Shown: in pieces, positions 9,214 through 18,054 of the stretch
Layout of the letters: the number at the start of each line of letters is the position of its first letter
Position numbering within the stretch: the first letter of the stretch is position 1
NCBI GenBank assembly: GCA_020442165.1
Contig: JAGRKV010000054.1
Location: 1 to 64,000 of the forward strand
DNA: 64,000 bases
Direction: 5' to 3'
DNA from: Hyphomicrobiaceae bacterium
GTDB lineage: Bacteria > Pseudomonadota > Alphaproteobacteria > Rhizobiales > Hyphomicrobiaceae
The notes under the pieces: generated by a model
What the model was told of the DNA's origin: nothing
The model's input: only the letters and a program-made list of their open reading frames with translations
The model's database searches: none
Translations under genes and position numbers: made by a program

Positions 9214-9471
9214 GCTCCTCGGATGTCAGCCGCGCTGGTTCCACCGGGGACATCGGCCCGGGCAGTGTTCGTTAACCTTGTCTATATAGCGAAAAAATGC
9301 GCGAGAACCATGACCGGAAGCGCACAGCCCATGCCGCTCGTGTTGACACAGTGTACGCGCGCCAGCCCTCAATCGCGGGCCACCGCCCCGCTTGACCGCT
9401 CCAGCAGCGCTCCGCATTGATGTGGGGGGCAACGCCGGGGGCAATGACGGCGAACGGACTGGGAGGGCGGG

Positions 9472-10875
9472 ATGAATGCAGTCATGGCCGGGGTCATCGG
9501 CTACATTCTCATGCAATTCGTCATCGGCGCCTTGGTCTCGCGCCGCATCTCAACCGAGAGCGACTATATCAACGCAGGGCGCAAGCTCGGCCCCGTCATT
9601 GGTGCGTTTACGGTTTTTGCAACCTGGTTCGGCGCCGAGGTCATCGTCGGCACATCGGGTTCGGTCTACGAACAAGGTCTGCGGGGCGCGGAATTCGACC
9701 CCTTTGGCTATGCGTTCGCGCTCTTCATTGCAGGCGCTTTTTTCGCAGCGGCCTTGTGGCGGCGAGGCCTTACGACTTTTGCAGATTTTTTCCGCGAACG
9801 CTTCGGCGCCCGCACTGAAAGGCTTGTCGTCGTCCTCCTGGTGCCAGGCAGCATCTTCTGGGCTGCCGCACAGATCCGCGCCTTCGGCCAAGTCGTCAGC
9901 GCGGTTTCCGCGACCGATGTTACCATCGCCATCACGTTCGCAGCTGTGGTGGTAAGTGCCTATACGGTTTTGGGCGGGCTCATGGCCGATGCCATCACGG
10001 ACCTGGTGCAGGGCATAGCCGTCATTATCGGCCTCGTTGTGCTTGCGGTAATGGCGGCTGGCGAGTTGGGCGGCTTCGCCCACTCCATCGCCGCGCTGCC
10101 CGCATCCCGATTTGAAGTGGCATTCACCGATCAGCACTGGGCCGAGCGTCTGGAACACTGGCTGATACCGGTGTGCGGCACCATCGTCGCAATCGAGTTG
10201 GTATCGCGCATTCTGGGCTGCCGCTCGGCCAAGGTCGCAGCCCGCGCGACCATGTCGGGTGCGGCACTCTATCTGGTGGTTGGCCTGGTGCCGATTTATC
10301 TGGGGCTGGTGGCGCCAGGATTGCTGCCCGGCATTTCCGAAGCGGAGTTGGAACAGGTCGTCCCGCGCCTAGCCGAAAAACTCCTGCCGGGCATGCTCTA
10401 CATCATGTTCGCTGGAGCAATCATTTCGGCGATCCTGTCGACGGTTGACTCGACGCTGATCGCGGCCGCGTCGCTCCTCTCCCACAATGTTATCGCAATA
10501 CTGCTGGGCCACCCGAGCGAGCGGACGCGGCTGATCTCAGTCCGTGCATCCGTCATTGTCTTGACGGTGATTGCTTATGCGCTCGCCATGACCACGTCGT
10601 CGATAAGGGACCTGGTGGAGATAGCCGCGGCATTCGGCAGCTCCGGCGTCATCGTATGTCTCGTCTTCGGGCTCTTCACCAGGATCGGCGCTGAGCCGAG
10701 CGCCCTGGCGGCACTCCTCGTCGGCGCCGGTACATGGGGCGCTGCGACGGTCATCGAGGCAACGGCGATCCCTTACACGATCGCCCTTGTTGCAGCCGTC
10801 GTGGCATATCTGGCCCTGGCGAGTCTGGGGACTTCTGCGCTCAACAAGCCGGGCGCCTCGCCAACTGCAACGTAA
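9472..10875 (+). CDS. Sodium:solute symporter family (SSS) transporter
   Basis: A 467-residue integral membrane protein with about 12-13 hydrophobic segments in the sodium/solute symporter pattern. Diagnostic stretches are GRKLGPVIGAFTVFATWFGAE, YTVLGGLMADAITDLVQG and the segment AGAIISAILSTVDSTLIAAASLLSHN, which carries the Ser/Thr-rich TM8 motif that forms the Na2 site. It should couple sodium entry to uptake of a small solute; the substrate cannot be told, and the gene has no catabolic neighbours. GGGAGG sits a few bases before ATG 9472. The gene stands alone on the plus strand. Confidence 0.88.
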   Translation: MNAVMAGVIGYILMQFVIGALVSRRISTESDYINAGRKLGPVIGAFTVFATWFGAEVIVGTSGSVYEQGLRGAEFDPFGYAFALFIAGAFFAAALWRRGLTTFADFFRERFGARTERLVVVLLVPGSIFWAAAQIRAFGQVVSAVSATDVTIAITFAAVVVSAYTVLGGLMADAITDLVQGIAVIIGLVVLAVMAAGELGGFAHSIAALPASRFEVAFTDQHWAERLEHWLIPVCGTIVAIELVSRILGCRSAKVAARATMSGAALYLVVGLVPIYLGLVAPGLLPGISEAELEQVVPRLAEKLLPGMLYIMFAGAIISAILSTVDSTLIAAASLLSHNVIAILLGHPSERTRLISVRASVIVLTVIAYALAMTTSSIRDLVEIAAAFGSSGVIVCLVFGLFTRIGAEPSALAALLVGAGTWGAATVIEATAIPYTIALVAAVVAYLALASLGTSALNKPGASPTAT

Positions 10876-10927
10876 TCAGATCTTAATCATACGCTTCAGC
10901 CGCTCGCGCAACATTTACGCTTCGCCG

Positions 10928-11152
10928 CTAGGCTCCCTCGCCGGGTGTGCGCACAGCCATGCCCAGTAGATGCCCATTAACAGTGTCGGCAATGTCGGCG
11001 GGCGAGGGGGAAGCATGCGCGCTTTTGGCGTGGGACGGCATGACACATGCAATTTCCACAATGAACGCGCGCAAGTGCGTGAGGCCGGTCACGGTGTCGC
11101 CCTGCCCTGTCTGCAACAAACCAGCCGCCATTTCCCGGCTCTTCACGCTCAT
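10928..11152 (-). CDS. Possible 74-residue hypothetical protein
   Basis: The frame starts MSVKSREMAAGLLQTGQGD and ends in RTPGEGA. It is mostly polar with one moderately hydrophobic stretch (LRAFIVEIACVMP). No good ribosome binding site precedes it, and no family is recognised. What favours it is the protein-like composition and a pair of 10-base direct repeats 36 bases before the start, where a promoter or operator would sit. The rest of the 10876-11562 gap contains no other convincing gene. Confidence 0.3.
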   Translation of the reverse strand: MSVKSREMAAGLLQTGQGDTVTGLTHLRAFIVEIACVMPSHAKSAHASPSPADIADTVNGHLLGMAVRTPGEGA

Positions 11153-11187
11153 TTCGTTGTAAGACAACGGGGTTGGCGTTTCTCTCA

Positions 11188-11207
11188 ATTGTTACAGATT
11201 GTTACAC
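11188..11207. repeat. Tandem 10-base direct repeat
   Basis: ATTGTTACAG is followed at once by ATTGTTACAC, nine of ten bases identical and exactly one helical turn apart. This places two identical half-sites on the same DNA face, as expected for a dimeric regulator binding direct repeats. It lies 36 bases before a possible minus-strand start (11152) and about 355 bases before the hydrolase at 11563. No regulator is identified. Confidence 0.5.
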
Positions 11208-11562
11208 GATTGCGATCAGGTTGCGTCAGACTGCCATATCGTATTCTATTCCAGGTCTGGCAGAAGAAGTCTGTTCGCCGTCAGGAGAAATCCGCAGGCA
11301 ATCGAAACGACCAGTCGATCGCTGAAAACACGGCAAACCAGTCGGCCGCCAGACAAGCACTTTCACTCTCTGACGTGATCAGGCGGAGAACAACGAACGA
11401 GACATCACCGGCCATGCGCCGGCAAGAGGTCCGTAAAGAGGAAGCACCAGGCAGACCAGGGCTCGGGGTAGCGTCTCCTGAAATCGGGGGGGATTGGCTA
11501 CAGGGACGAACATGGGCTGCACCATATGGTCGAGTGGTGTGGAAGGAAATTGTGGTAAACGC

Positions 11563-12453
11563 ATGAGCAGCAAAGAAAATATCACGCACCACAAGGACGG
11601 CTATAAGATCGCGGGCGGTCGCGTCGGCATTCTCCTCGTTCACAGCCTGGGAGGATCGCCCGATGAAATGCGCTATCTGGCGCAGGCGTTCGGCCGCGAG
11701 GGCTACACCGTCAACTGCCCCTTTATTCCTGGATTGACCGCAGGCACGGACATTTCCGGTATCTCGACCTGGGAGGACTGGTACGCAGGCCTCCTCGATA
11801 CATTCAACGAGATGCACAAGACCTGCGACAAGGTATATGTCGGCGGGCTCTCGGCCGGCGCCGTATTGGCTCTGCGCCTGGCGGCCGATCACCCAGATCG
11901 CGTCGAAGGCATCATGCTTTTCGCGCCGACGCTTTGGCCGAACGGTTGGGCGATCCCCTGGTACTTCAATCTCTTCAAGCTGGTTCGCGAGCGCTTCACC
12001 GCCCGCCTGTTCCACTTCCGCCAGCGCGCGCCCTACGGCATCAAGGATGAGCGTATCCGCAAGTTCATTTTCGAGCGCTTCGCGGACGCCAACCGCCCGA
12101 TCGAGGATCTATTCGGTCGCGGTGGCGGCCTCGTGCATCAGTTCCGCCGCCTTGTGACAGAGGTGAAGACCCAGCTTGGCACGGTGAAGCTGCCAGCACT
12201 TATCATGCACCCGCGCTTCGACGATCAAAGCGACCTGTCGAATGCATTCAAGCTGCAGCGCGAATTGGCGGGCCCGGTCGAAACGGTCGTGCTCGAGGAC
12301 TGTTATCACATGATTACACTCGATCGGCAGCGCCATGTCGTTGTCGAGCGGGCAACGCAGTTCGTCGATCGCCTCGTGGCGGCCACGGCTCGTCCCATGC
12401 AGGGCGGCATGATGGCCAAGCAGGTCGTGAATTCAGCAGCGGCTGCTGAATAA
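11563..12453 (+). CDS. Alpha/beta hydrolase (carboxylesterase type)
   Basis: A 296-residue cytosolic alpha/beta hydrolase with no signal peptide. The oxyanion region is GILLVHSLGGSPDEM, the nucleophile elbow is VGGLSAGAVLAL (serine in GLSAG), the acid is probably the aspartate in HPRFDDQSD and the histidine is in CYHMITLDRQ. This is the pattern of Est30-like carboxylesterases and monoacylglycerol lipase relatives. The CYHMITLDRQ ending (compare SYHVITLD of Est30) supports that group. GGAAGGAA lies before the ATG at 11563. The substrate is not known. The final residues (MAKQVVNSAAAAE) form a short tail beyond the fold. Confidence 0.85.
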   Translation: MSSKENITHHKDGYKIAGGRVGILLVHSLGGSPDEMRYLAQAFGREGYTVNCPFIPGLTAGTDISGISTWEDWYAGLLDTFNEMHKTCDKVYVGGLSAGAVLALRLAADHPDRVEGIMLFAPTLWPNGWAIPWYFNLFKLVRERFTARLFHFRQRAPYGIKDERIRKFIFERFADANRPIEDLFGRGGGLVHQFRRLVTEVKTQLGTVKLPALIMHPRFDDQSDLSNAFKLQRELAGPVETVVLEDCYHMITLDRQRHVVVERATQFVDRLVAATARPMQGGMMAKQVVNSAAAAE

Positions 12454-12665
12454 GCCCTGAAGTGAAGCAGCAGGCTACATTTTCGAGCTGGCGGGAAAAT
12501 GCCGCCAGTTCGTTCCATTCCGGAAATCTGCTGGCGATAGATGGTAATGCCGCGGCGCACTGACCGGCGTCACATGCGCGGCAACTGAAAGCAGCGCTCG
12601 CAATATGGAGTGGTCCAGGTCCAAGGCCTGCACGGCCTCAAGGACGCCAGCTCCAGTCGCACGCG

Positions 12666-13202
12666 TTAATTGGCAGCAGCTTTTGAGGTCATGCAGTTCG
12701 GCAACGATGCCGGGGCCTTCGTCCATGTGAACGACTGGCCCAGCATGCGGACACCCAGGTAACCTGTCAGCGTCAGGTACTTGCCGGAAACCTCGATCGC
12801 AGCATTGTAGGATTTGCCGACTTTGGGATCATACACCCAGCCTTCGTCCCACGAGCCGTCTGCTTGCCGGGTCAATCCGCCTAGCACTTGCAGGCCGCAG
12901 ATAGGCCGCGCACGCATATTCGGATTGGGATTATATCCGTCATATAGCGGCTTGCCGTCGTCGCCGAGCGGCTCCTTCAGCCAAACGATGCGCCCGCAAA
13001 GCTTGCCGTCGCAAGGGAAGACCTGCACGGCGCCTTTGCCAGTGTCGTCATACCAGATGCCAGCTTCCTTGCTCTGCGCCGACGCCGCGCTCGAAGCCAG
13101 CACGGCTGCCGCCGCCAGGCTCGCCAGACCGGCGATCAGATTGACGCGGCCTGCGCGCGGGGCAGCGGTCGCGGAAACGGCGGTATTGTCGAAAGTCCAC
13201 AT
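12666..13202 (-). CDS. Secreted DUF2147 family protein
   Basis: A 178-residue product. A long N-terminal region ends in a signal peptide (LIAGLASLAAAAVLASSAASAQ), so the mature part is periplasmic. It has the DUF2147 pattern: GIWYDDTGKGAVQVFPCDGKLCGRIVWLKEP, then GLQVLGGL, WDEGWVYDPKVGKSYNAAIEV and LTLTGYLGVRMLGQSFTW. The two cysteines in FPCDGKLCG may form a disulfide. DUF2147 proteins are beta-barrel-like and of unknown activity. The gene is divergent from the ABC exporter at 13569, with 366 bases between them that hold no other gene I can see and should carry both promoters. Confidence 0.87.
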   Translation of the reverse strand: MWTFDNTAVSATAAPRAGRVNLIAGLASLAAAAVLASSAASAQSKEAGIWYDDTGKGAVQVFPCDGKLCGRIVWLKEPLGDDGKPLYDGYNPNPNMRARPICGLQVLGGLTRQADGSWDEGWVYDPKVGKSYNAAIEVSGKYLTLTGYLGVRMLGQSFTWTKAPASLPNCMTSKAAAN

Positions 13203-13568
13203 GGTTCAATTGGCCCGTTCCACTGAAAGCATGGCCCGATCCAACATAGTAAAGCGGCAAAACGGTGGTAGGGCACGCGCGCTTCGCTATGGTGAAATCG
13301 CTGCCGGAATCGACTTTGCGCATGGCAAAGGCGGCGCGCGCAACCGTCGCATGATGAATTCGTTAAGAACTGGCGTCTGGTCTGCGACGAGGGGTCACTC
13401 TATATTTGGTCCAATGGCGCCGGTACTTGACGGTGCGCTGCCGCGATCGCGCCTTACTTCATATATTCATGATCCCGGCAGAAACACCTTTACCGGATGC
13501 GTCCAGCCATCGTCTCAAGGCGGGCGGAAACGCGCAGTCGCTGCACCGGGAACGCAAAGGCCGACAAT

Positions 13569-14708
13569 ATGATCCTGACGCTCGCCTTCAGAAACCTGTT
13601 TCATGACCGCATAAGGCTGGTCGTGACGCTCGTCGGAATCTTGTTCTCGATCGTGCTCGTGGCGGTCCAGCTGGGCCTTTATCTTGGCTCAAGCCGCATG
13701 ATTACATCCAACATCGATCATACCGATGCCGAACTTTGGATCACCACGTTCGGAGCCAAGAGCTTCGAGGATGGTGGCCTGCTCCTGAAGTCCGCCGAGC
13801 GCCATCAGGCGTTGGCGACGCCTGGAGTTGCCAAGGTGGTGCCGCTCGTCGTGTCGTTTGCGGAGTGGCGCAAGCCGAGTGGCGGCTCGACGCGCGTCGT
13901 CGTCGTTGGTTCCGATCCCGAAGATGGCGGCTTTGAGCCCTGGGGCTTCAGAAATGGGACCTGGGAAGACGTGAAGTCGCCCGAGGGCGTTGCGATCGAC
14001 AAATCCTATCTGCGCGAATTGGACGTCACAGGCATTGGGGATTCAGCGCAGGTCGGCGAGGGTCGCGTGCGCGTCAAGGCGCTGACGGAAGGTATCCGCT
14101 CCTTCACCCAGTCGCCATACGTTTACACGACATTGGCGCGCGCCCGTCATCTGCTCGGCCTGGATGTGGTGGCCGGAGATGCGACTTCCTTCTTCCTCGT
14201 CAAGCTGGCTCCGGGCGCTGATCTCGAAACCGTGCGCAACAATCTCAAGAGCAGGCTGGAATCGGCTGAGGTCCTCACCAGGGATGAGTTCCGCGATCGC
14301 AGCCTGACGACCTGGCTGTTCAAGACCGGAGCTGGCGTGGCGCTCATCGGCGGTGCCTTCCTAGGACTTCTGGTGGGAACGGTCATTGTCGCCCAGACGC
14401 TCTATTCTTCGACTAAGGACCACCTCAACGAGTTCGCGACGTTGCGCGCATTGGGCTCATCGTCGGGCTATATCCACAAGGTCATTCTCGGGCAGGCAGG
14501 CCTGAGCGCCGTCATTGGCTACGTGTTGGGCATGGCAATCGCCCTCGCGGTGGTTTTCGCGAGCCGTGATACGCCGCTGCCACTCGTGATGACGCCTTGG
14601 CTGGCGGTGGTGCTCTTTGCCGTCACGCTCTTCATGTGTGCGATCTCCGCACTTTCGGCGATCATGAAGGTTACAAAGATCGATCCAGCGATGGTGTTCA
14701 ACCGATGA
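13569..14708 (+). CDS. ABC exporter permease, DevC/MacB-FtsX type
   Basis: A 379-residue permease with one N-terminal membrane segment (LVVTLVGILFSIVLVAVQLGLYLG), a large periplasmic domain and three C-terminal segments, the FtsX-like layout. The first residues (MILTLAFRNLFHDRIRL) and the cluster ALGSSSGYIHKVILGQAG are typical of DevC proteins. It forms an exporter with the overlapping ATPase (ATGA at 14705) and adaptor genes. In cyanobacteria DevBCA exports heterocyst glycolipid with TolC; the substrate here is unknown and no tolC is adjacent. ATG 13569 begins the conserved sequence; upstream in-frame codons lack a motif. Confidence 0.9.
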   Translation: MILTLAFRNLFHDRIRLVVTLVGILFSIVLVAVQLGLYLGSSRMITSNIDHTDAELWITTFGAKSFEDGGLLLKSAERHQALATPGVAKVVPLVVSFAEWRKPSGGSTRVVVVGSDPEDGGFEPWGFRNGTWEDVKSPEGVAIDKSYLRELDVTGIGDSAQVGEGRVRVKALTEGIRSFTQSPYVYTTLARARHLLGLDVVAGDATSFFLVKLAPGADLETVRNNLKSRLESAEVLTRDEFRDRSLTTWLFKTGAGVALIGGAFLGLLVGTVIVAQTLYSSTKDHLNEFATLRALGSSSGYIHKVILGQAGLSAVIGYVLGMAIALAVVFASRDTPLPLVMTPWLAVVLFAVTLFMCAISALSAIMKVTKIDPAMVFNR

Positions 14709-15457
14709 CAGGCGAAGCAGTTCTCGAAGCCATCGATGTGGTCAAGGAGCTGGGCTCCGGCGCCGGCAAGATCACTGCGCTCAAGGGCGTGTCGATGACG
14801 CTGAAGGCCGGCGAGCTGACGCTCCTGATGGGGCCGTCGGGTTCAGGCAAGACGACCTTGTTGTCGATCCTTGGCTGCATCATGACGCCCACCTCGGGCA
14901 TGATCCGGGTCGCGGGCAACGACACCGAGGGCCAGACGCCTGAGCAGCTGGCGCGGATCAGGCGCGACCATATCGGCTACATCTTCCAGTCCTACAACCT
15001 GTTCCCGACGCTCTCGGCGCTGGAGAACGTGCGCATCGCTCTCGACGTGCGCGGCAAGAAGGGCTTCAAGGCTGCGGCACGCGCCGAGGAGTGTCTGCGC
15101 GAGGTTGGCCTGGGCCACCGCCTGAAGAACCACCCGGCAAACATGTCCGGTGGTGAGCAGCAGCGCGTTGCGGTCGCCCGCGCGATTGCGACCTCGCCTT
15201 CCGTCATCCTGGCCGACGAGCCCACCGCGGCTCTCGACACGACGAACGGTCAGCAGGTCATGGAACTGCTCGCGCGCATCGCCAAGGAACAGAACCGTTC
15301 CGTCCTTGTCGTCACCCACGACCCGCGCACCAAACCCTACGCCGACCGCACGGTCTACATTGAGGACGGCCAGATTGTTCGCGAGGAACGTCGCCCCGAA
15401 GGGCTGGACGCTCCCGAAATCGCAGATCTCACAAAGAGGCGCAAAGTTCATGGCTAA
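14705..15457 (+). CDS. ABC exporter ATP-binding protein, DevA/LolD type
   Basis: A 250-residue ATPase. Walker A is MGPSGSGKTT, the Q-loop is FQSYNLFPTL, the signature is MSGGEQQRVAVARA, Walker B is VILADEPTAALD and the switch histidine is in VVTHDPR. All ATPase residues are present. It sits between the DevC-like permease (4-base overlap) and the membrane fusion protein, whose ATG at 15450 lies inside its last codons. The three genes are almost certainly one transcript ending at the hairpin at 16589-16618. Confidence 0.93.
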   Translation: MTGEAVLEAIDVVKELGSGAGKITALKGVSMTLKAGELTLLMGPSGSGKTTLLSILGCIMTPTSGMIRVAGNDTEGQTPEQLARIRRDHIGYIFQSYNLFPTLSALENVRIALDVRGKKGFKAAARAEECLREVGLGHRLKNHPANMSGGEQQRVAVARAIATSPSVILADEPTAALDTTNGQQVMELLARIAKEQNRSVLVVTHDPRTKPYADRTVYIEDGQIVREERRPEGLDAPEIADLTKRRKVHG

Positions 15458-16556
15458 GATCGATTCCACAATCGCCACAATTGCTGTGGCCTTCGTGGCG
15501 GCAGCGGCCGTCAGCGCAATGCTGACGTTCCAGCCCAACGCGCGCGCGCCCGGCGAGGTGGACGCTTCCTCCAACGCCAGTCTGGCGGCAGCTGGCACGC
15601 CGACATCCTCGCAACGCGCCGAATCCAAATGGGCAACGTCGGCAACTGGCCGCATCGAGCCCAAGGATGGCGAAGTTCGCATCTCCGCCCAGGTCGGCGG
15701 TCAGATCAAGACGATGCTGGCATCGCCGACTGCGCGGGTTTTGAAGGGCGATCTCTTGGTGCGCCTCGATGACGCCGACCAGCTGTCCCGCGTTGCTGCT
15801 GCGCAGGCCGAAACGGAAGTACGCCGCCGCGAACGCGACGAAGAATCCAAGGCAAGCGGTCTGGCACTCGACCGGTCGAAGGCGGCCGATGCTGCCGAGG
15901 TTGCGGATCGCGAGCTGTTCAAGGCGCACCAGGCATTGGACGCAATGCTCATTGCCAACAAGGATGGCCAGAGCCCGCCCGAGATCGTCAATCTGCGCCA
16001 GGCCGTCATCGACAAGGAGAAAGCGCGCGACGATGCTATGGCTGAACTCGCGCACATTTCTGCCAAGGACGGCATGCCGTTGCCCGATCGCCTGGAGTCG
16101 GCACTGACGCAGGCGCGTTCGGACCTGCGCCTTGCCTTCCAGGCGCTGGAGCGCACCCGCATTCGCGCCCCGTTCGACGGCACGGTGTTGCGCGTCAATG
16201 GCAAACTTGGCGAGCTTGTCGGCCCGACCGCCGAAATGCCCGTTCTGACGATTGGTGATCTCGCCGAGATCAAGGTGCGCGCCGAGGTCGAGGAGCGTGA
16301 TCTCGCCAAGGTGCGCCTCGGTCAGCGCGTGATCGTCCGCGCCGATGCCTTCCCCGACAAGGACTTCACTGGACACGTAACCTCGGTTGCGCCCGCACTG
16401 GGTGCGCCTGCAATTGTCACGCGCGGCCCGCGCCGGCCCAACGACGTTGAGGTTCTGGAAGTGGTGGCAACGCTCGATAACGCATCCGAACTGGTGCCGG
16501 GCATGCGTGTCGATGTGTTCTTCGCCCACCCCGAAACAGCGGACGCCAAGCGATAG
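15450..16556 (+). CDS. ABC exporter membrane fusion protein, DevB/HlyD type
   Basis: A 368-residue periplasmic adaptor. One N-terminal membrane anchor (IATIAVAFVAAAAVSAML) is followed by a linker, the first lipoyl half (GRIEPKDGEVRISAQVGGQIKTML), a long coiled-coil hairpin (about residues 110-220, charged and Ala-rich), the second lipoyl half (RIRAPFDGTVLRVNGKLGELV) and beta-barrel strands (IKVRAEVEERDLAKVRLGQRV). It should bridge the DevC/DevA pump to an outer-membrane channel encoded elsewhere. The start overlaps the ATPase gene by eight bases. Confidence 0.92.
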   Translation: MAKIDSTIATIAVAFVAAAAVSAMLTFQPNARAPGEVDASSNASLAAAGTPTSSQRAESKWATSATGRIEPKDGEVRISAQVGGQIKTMLASPTARVLKGDLLVRLDDADQLSRVAAAQAETEVRRRERDEESKASGLALDRSKAADAAEVADRELFKAHQALDAMLIANKDGQSPPEIVNLRQAVIDKEKARDDAMAELAHISAKDGMPLPDRLESALTQARSDLRLAFQALERTRIRAPFDGTVLRVNGKLGELVGPTAEMPVLTIGDLAEIKVRAEVEERDLAKVRLGQRVIVRADAFPDKDFTGHVTSVAPALGAPAIVTRGPRRPNDVEVLEVVATLDNASELVPGMRVDVFFAHPETADAKR

Positions 16557-16588
16557 GCTTGCGCCGGCATTGAGCTGCACTATGGATC

Positions 16589-16618
16589 AGGGCGGAGCAA
16601 AACAGCTCCGCCCTTTTT
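16589..16618 (+). terminator. Rho-independent terminator of the devCAB-like operon
   Basis: A perfect 10-base-pair stem, AGGGCGGAGC and GCTCCGCCCT, around the loop AAAACA, followed by TTTT. It lies 33 bases after the adaptor stop. Confidence 0.9.
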
Positions 16619-16730
16619 CATTGTCTCGTAGAAAAAGCGCGAATGCCGTTCGCGATCATGATGGGTTGGCACTGGAAGGCGCGGCACACACCAGCGTGGC
16701 AACGAAGTCTGGCACCGAGAATCTGACAAC

Positions 16731-16764
16731 GAAAAATGGCCGCGGATTTTGTCCACGGCCATTT
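16731..16764 (-). terminator. Terminator downstream of the DUF533 gene
   Basis: A 12-base stem with one mismatch (AAATGGCCGCGG and CCACGGCCATTT) whose minus-strand side is followed by a T-run. It lies about 50 bases beyond the stop at 16814 in the direction of that gene. Confidence 0.75.
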
Positions 16765-16813
16765 GCCAGTTTTGGAGCTGATAACAAGGCGGTCTGGTCT
16801 TGAAGCAGCTCGA

Positions 16814-17962
16814 TTACGCAGCAGCGCTCACGGCTGCGGCATCGATGTGCGACCGCAGTTCGTTGGGAATGCGCAACCGCTGCGCTAGTTCATAGAGGAA
16901 AGCCTGCTCGCCGCGCGTGTCGGGATCAATGGCGATGCGTGCAGCCGTGTAAACCTGTACGGCTTCCTGCTCGCTCGTCACCGCTTCCGCGAGGTGTGCG
17001 GCGGTGGATGGGTTGTTGAGTTCGTTGGCCAGGAACTCTTCCGCACCGTCTCCAGCGCCAACCTGCTGCAGGCTGCCCAGGATCTTCTGCTGTTCACCAC
17101 TATCGATGCGGCCATCGGCGGCCGCCGCACCAATCATCGCCCGGATGTAGAGTGCGGCTTGCGCATTGGTCGTTGCCTGTGGCTCGAAGCCCGATCCTTG
17201 CGGTGCCTCGGTCGGCACCAAATTGCGCTCGGCCGTTGCCGGACGGCCCTGCGCATAATTCTGATATGCGTGATAAGCGAGCCCGCCAATCAGCGCCAGC
17301 GCGCCAAGCTTGGCCGCATTGGCAGCCAGCGTGCGGCCGGTGCGCGTGCCAAGAACAAGCGCCCCAAGCCCACCAAGTGCGGCACCTGCACCAAGCTGGT
17401 TGTTGGACAAAAGATCCTTGAGCTGGTTCATCAGGTCGTCGGCAGATTTCCCGCCGGTGATCTTGTCGAGAGCCTCGCGAGCGCCCGTCGCTTCACCAAT
17501 GCGGCTCGCGCCTTCCTTTGCGCCCGATGTGGCCTGGCCAAACACCTGTCCGAGAATGTCGGCCAGTCCGCCGCCCGCCCCGCCGGCACCCATGCCGCCG
17601 GCACCCGCGCCGCCCATCTGATCCTTGAGCTTGCCGAGCAGATCACCAAGACCGCCACCGTGGCCCTGTGCGTCGCCGCTTGGCAGCATGTTGCGAAAAA
17701 GGTCGTCCAGCCCGCCATGCTTGGCTGGCTCCTGCGCGGAGGGCTGCGAAGAAGCAGGCCCGCCCGGCAGGAAGTTGCGCAACAGATCCTCGATCCCGCC
17801 GCCGGTCTGGTTAGGCACCTGGCCGGAAGAGGCATTGCCCGGCTGCCCCTTCAAGAGACCGCCCAGCAGATCGCCAAGACCGCCAAGGCCGTCCGCGGGC
17901 TGCGCCTGGCGCTGGCCCGCGCCGGTCACGAGAGCTTCCAGTAGACTCTTTGCGTCGAACAT
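16814..17962 (-). CDS. DUF533 / TerB-like protein with glycine-rich repeat region
   Basis: A 382-residue protein. The C-terminal half (about 240-375) is the DUF533 domain, related to TerB: NAQAALYIRAMIGAAAADGRIDSGEQQKILG and YTAARIAIDPDTRGEQAFLYELAQRL. A glycine-zipper hydrophobic region (LGAGAALGGLGALVLGTRTGR and LGALALIGGLAYHAY) precedes it. The N-terminal 200 residues contain about six imperfect copies of GG(L/I)xDL(L/F) separated by Gly/Pro/Gln linkers, far longer than in the YebE-type relatives I know. The function of DUF533 is unknown; a membrane-associated role is inferred from the zipper. Confidence 0.88.
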   Translation of the reverse strand: MFDAKSLLEALVTGAGQRQAQPADGLGGLGDLLGGLLKGQPGNASSGQVPNQTGGGIEDLLRNFLPGGPASSQPSAQEPAKHGGLDDLFRNMLPSGDAQGHGGGLGDLLGKLKDQMGGAGAGGMGAGGAGGGLADILGQVFGQATSGAKEGASRIGEATGAREALDKITGGKSADDLMNQLKDLLSNNQLGAGAALGGLGALVLGTRTGRTLAANAAKLGALALIGGLAYHAYQNYAQGRPATAERNLVPTEAPQGSGFEPQATTNAQAALYIRAMIGAAAADGRIDSGEQQKILGSLQQVGAGDGAEEFLANELNNPSTAAHLAEAVTSEQEAVQVYTAARIAIDPDTRGEQAFLYELAQRLRIPNELRSHIDAAAVSAAA

Positions 17963-18054
17963 GTGCGTTTCACCCTATGTCTGCGTTACCCCGCTGGCGG
18001 AGGCACTTGAGATAAGGGGTATCACGCACAATTCCACACGGTAAGTGGAAAAAC

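Noticed and set aside
10970..11566. 198-codon plus-strand frame before the hydrolase
   Set aside because: No ribosome binding site, changing composition along its length and no motif.
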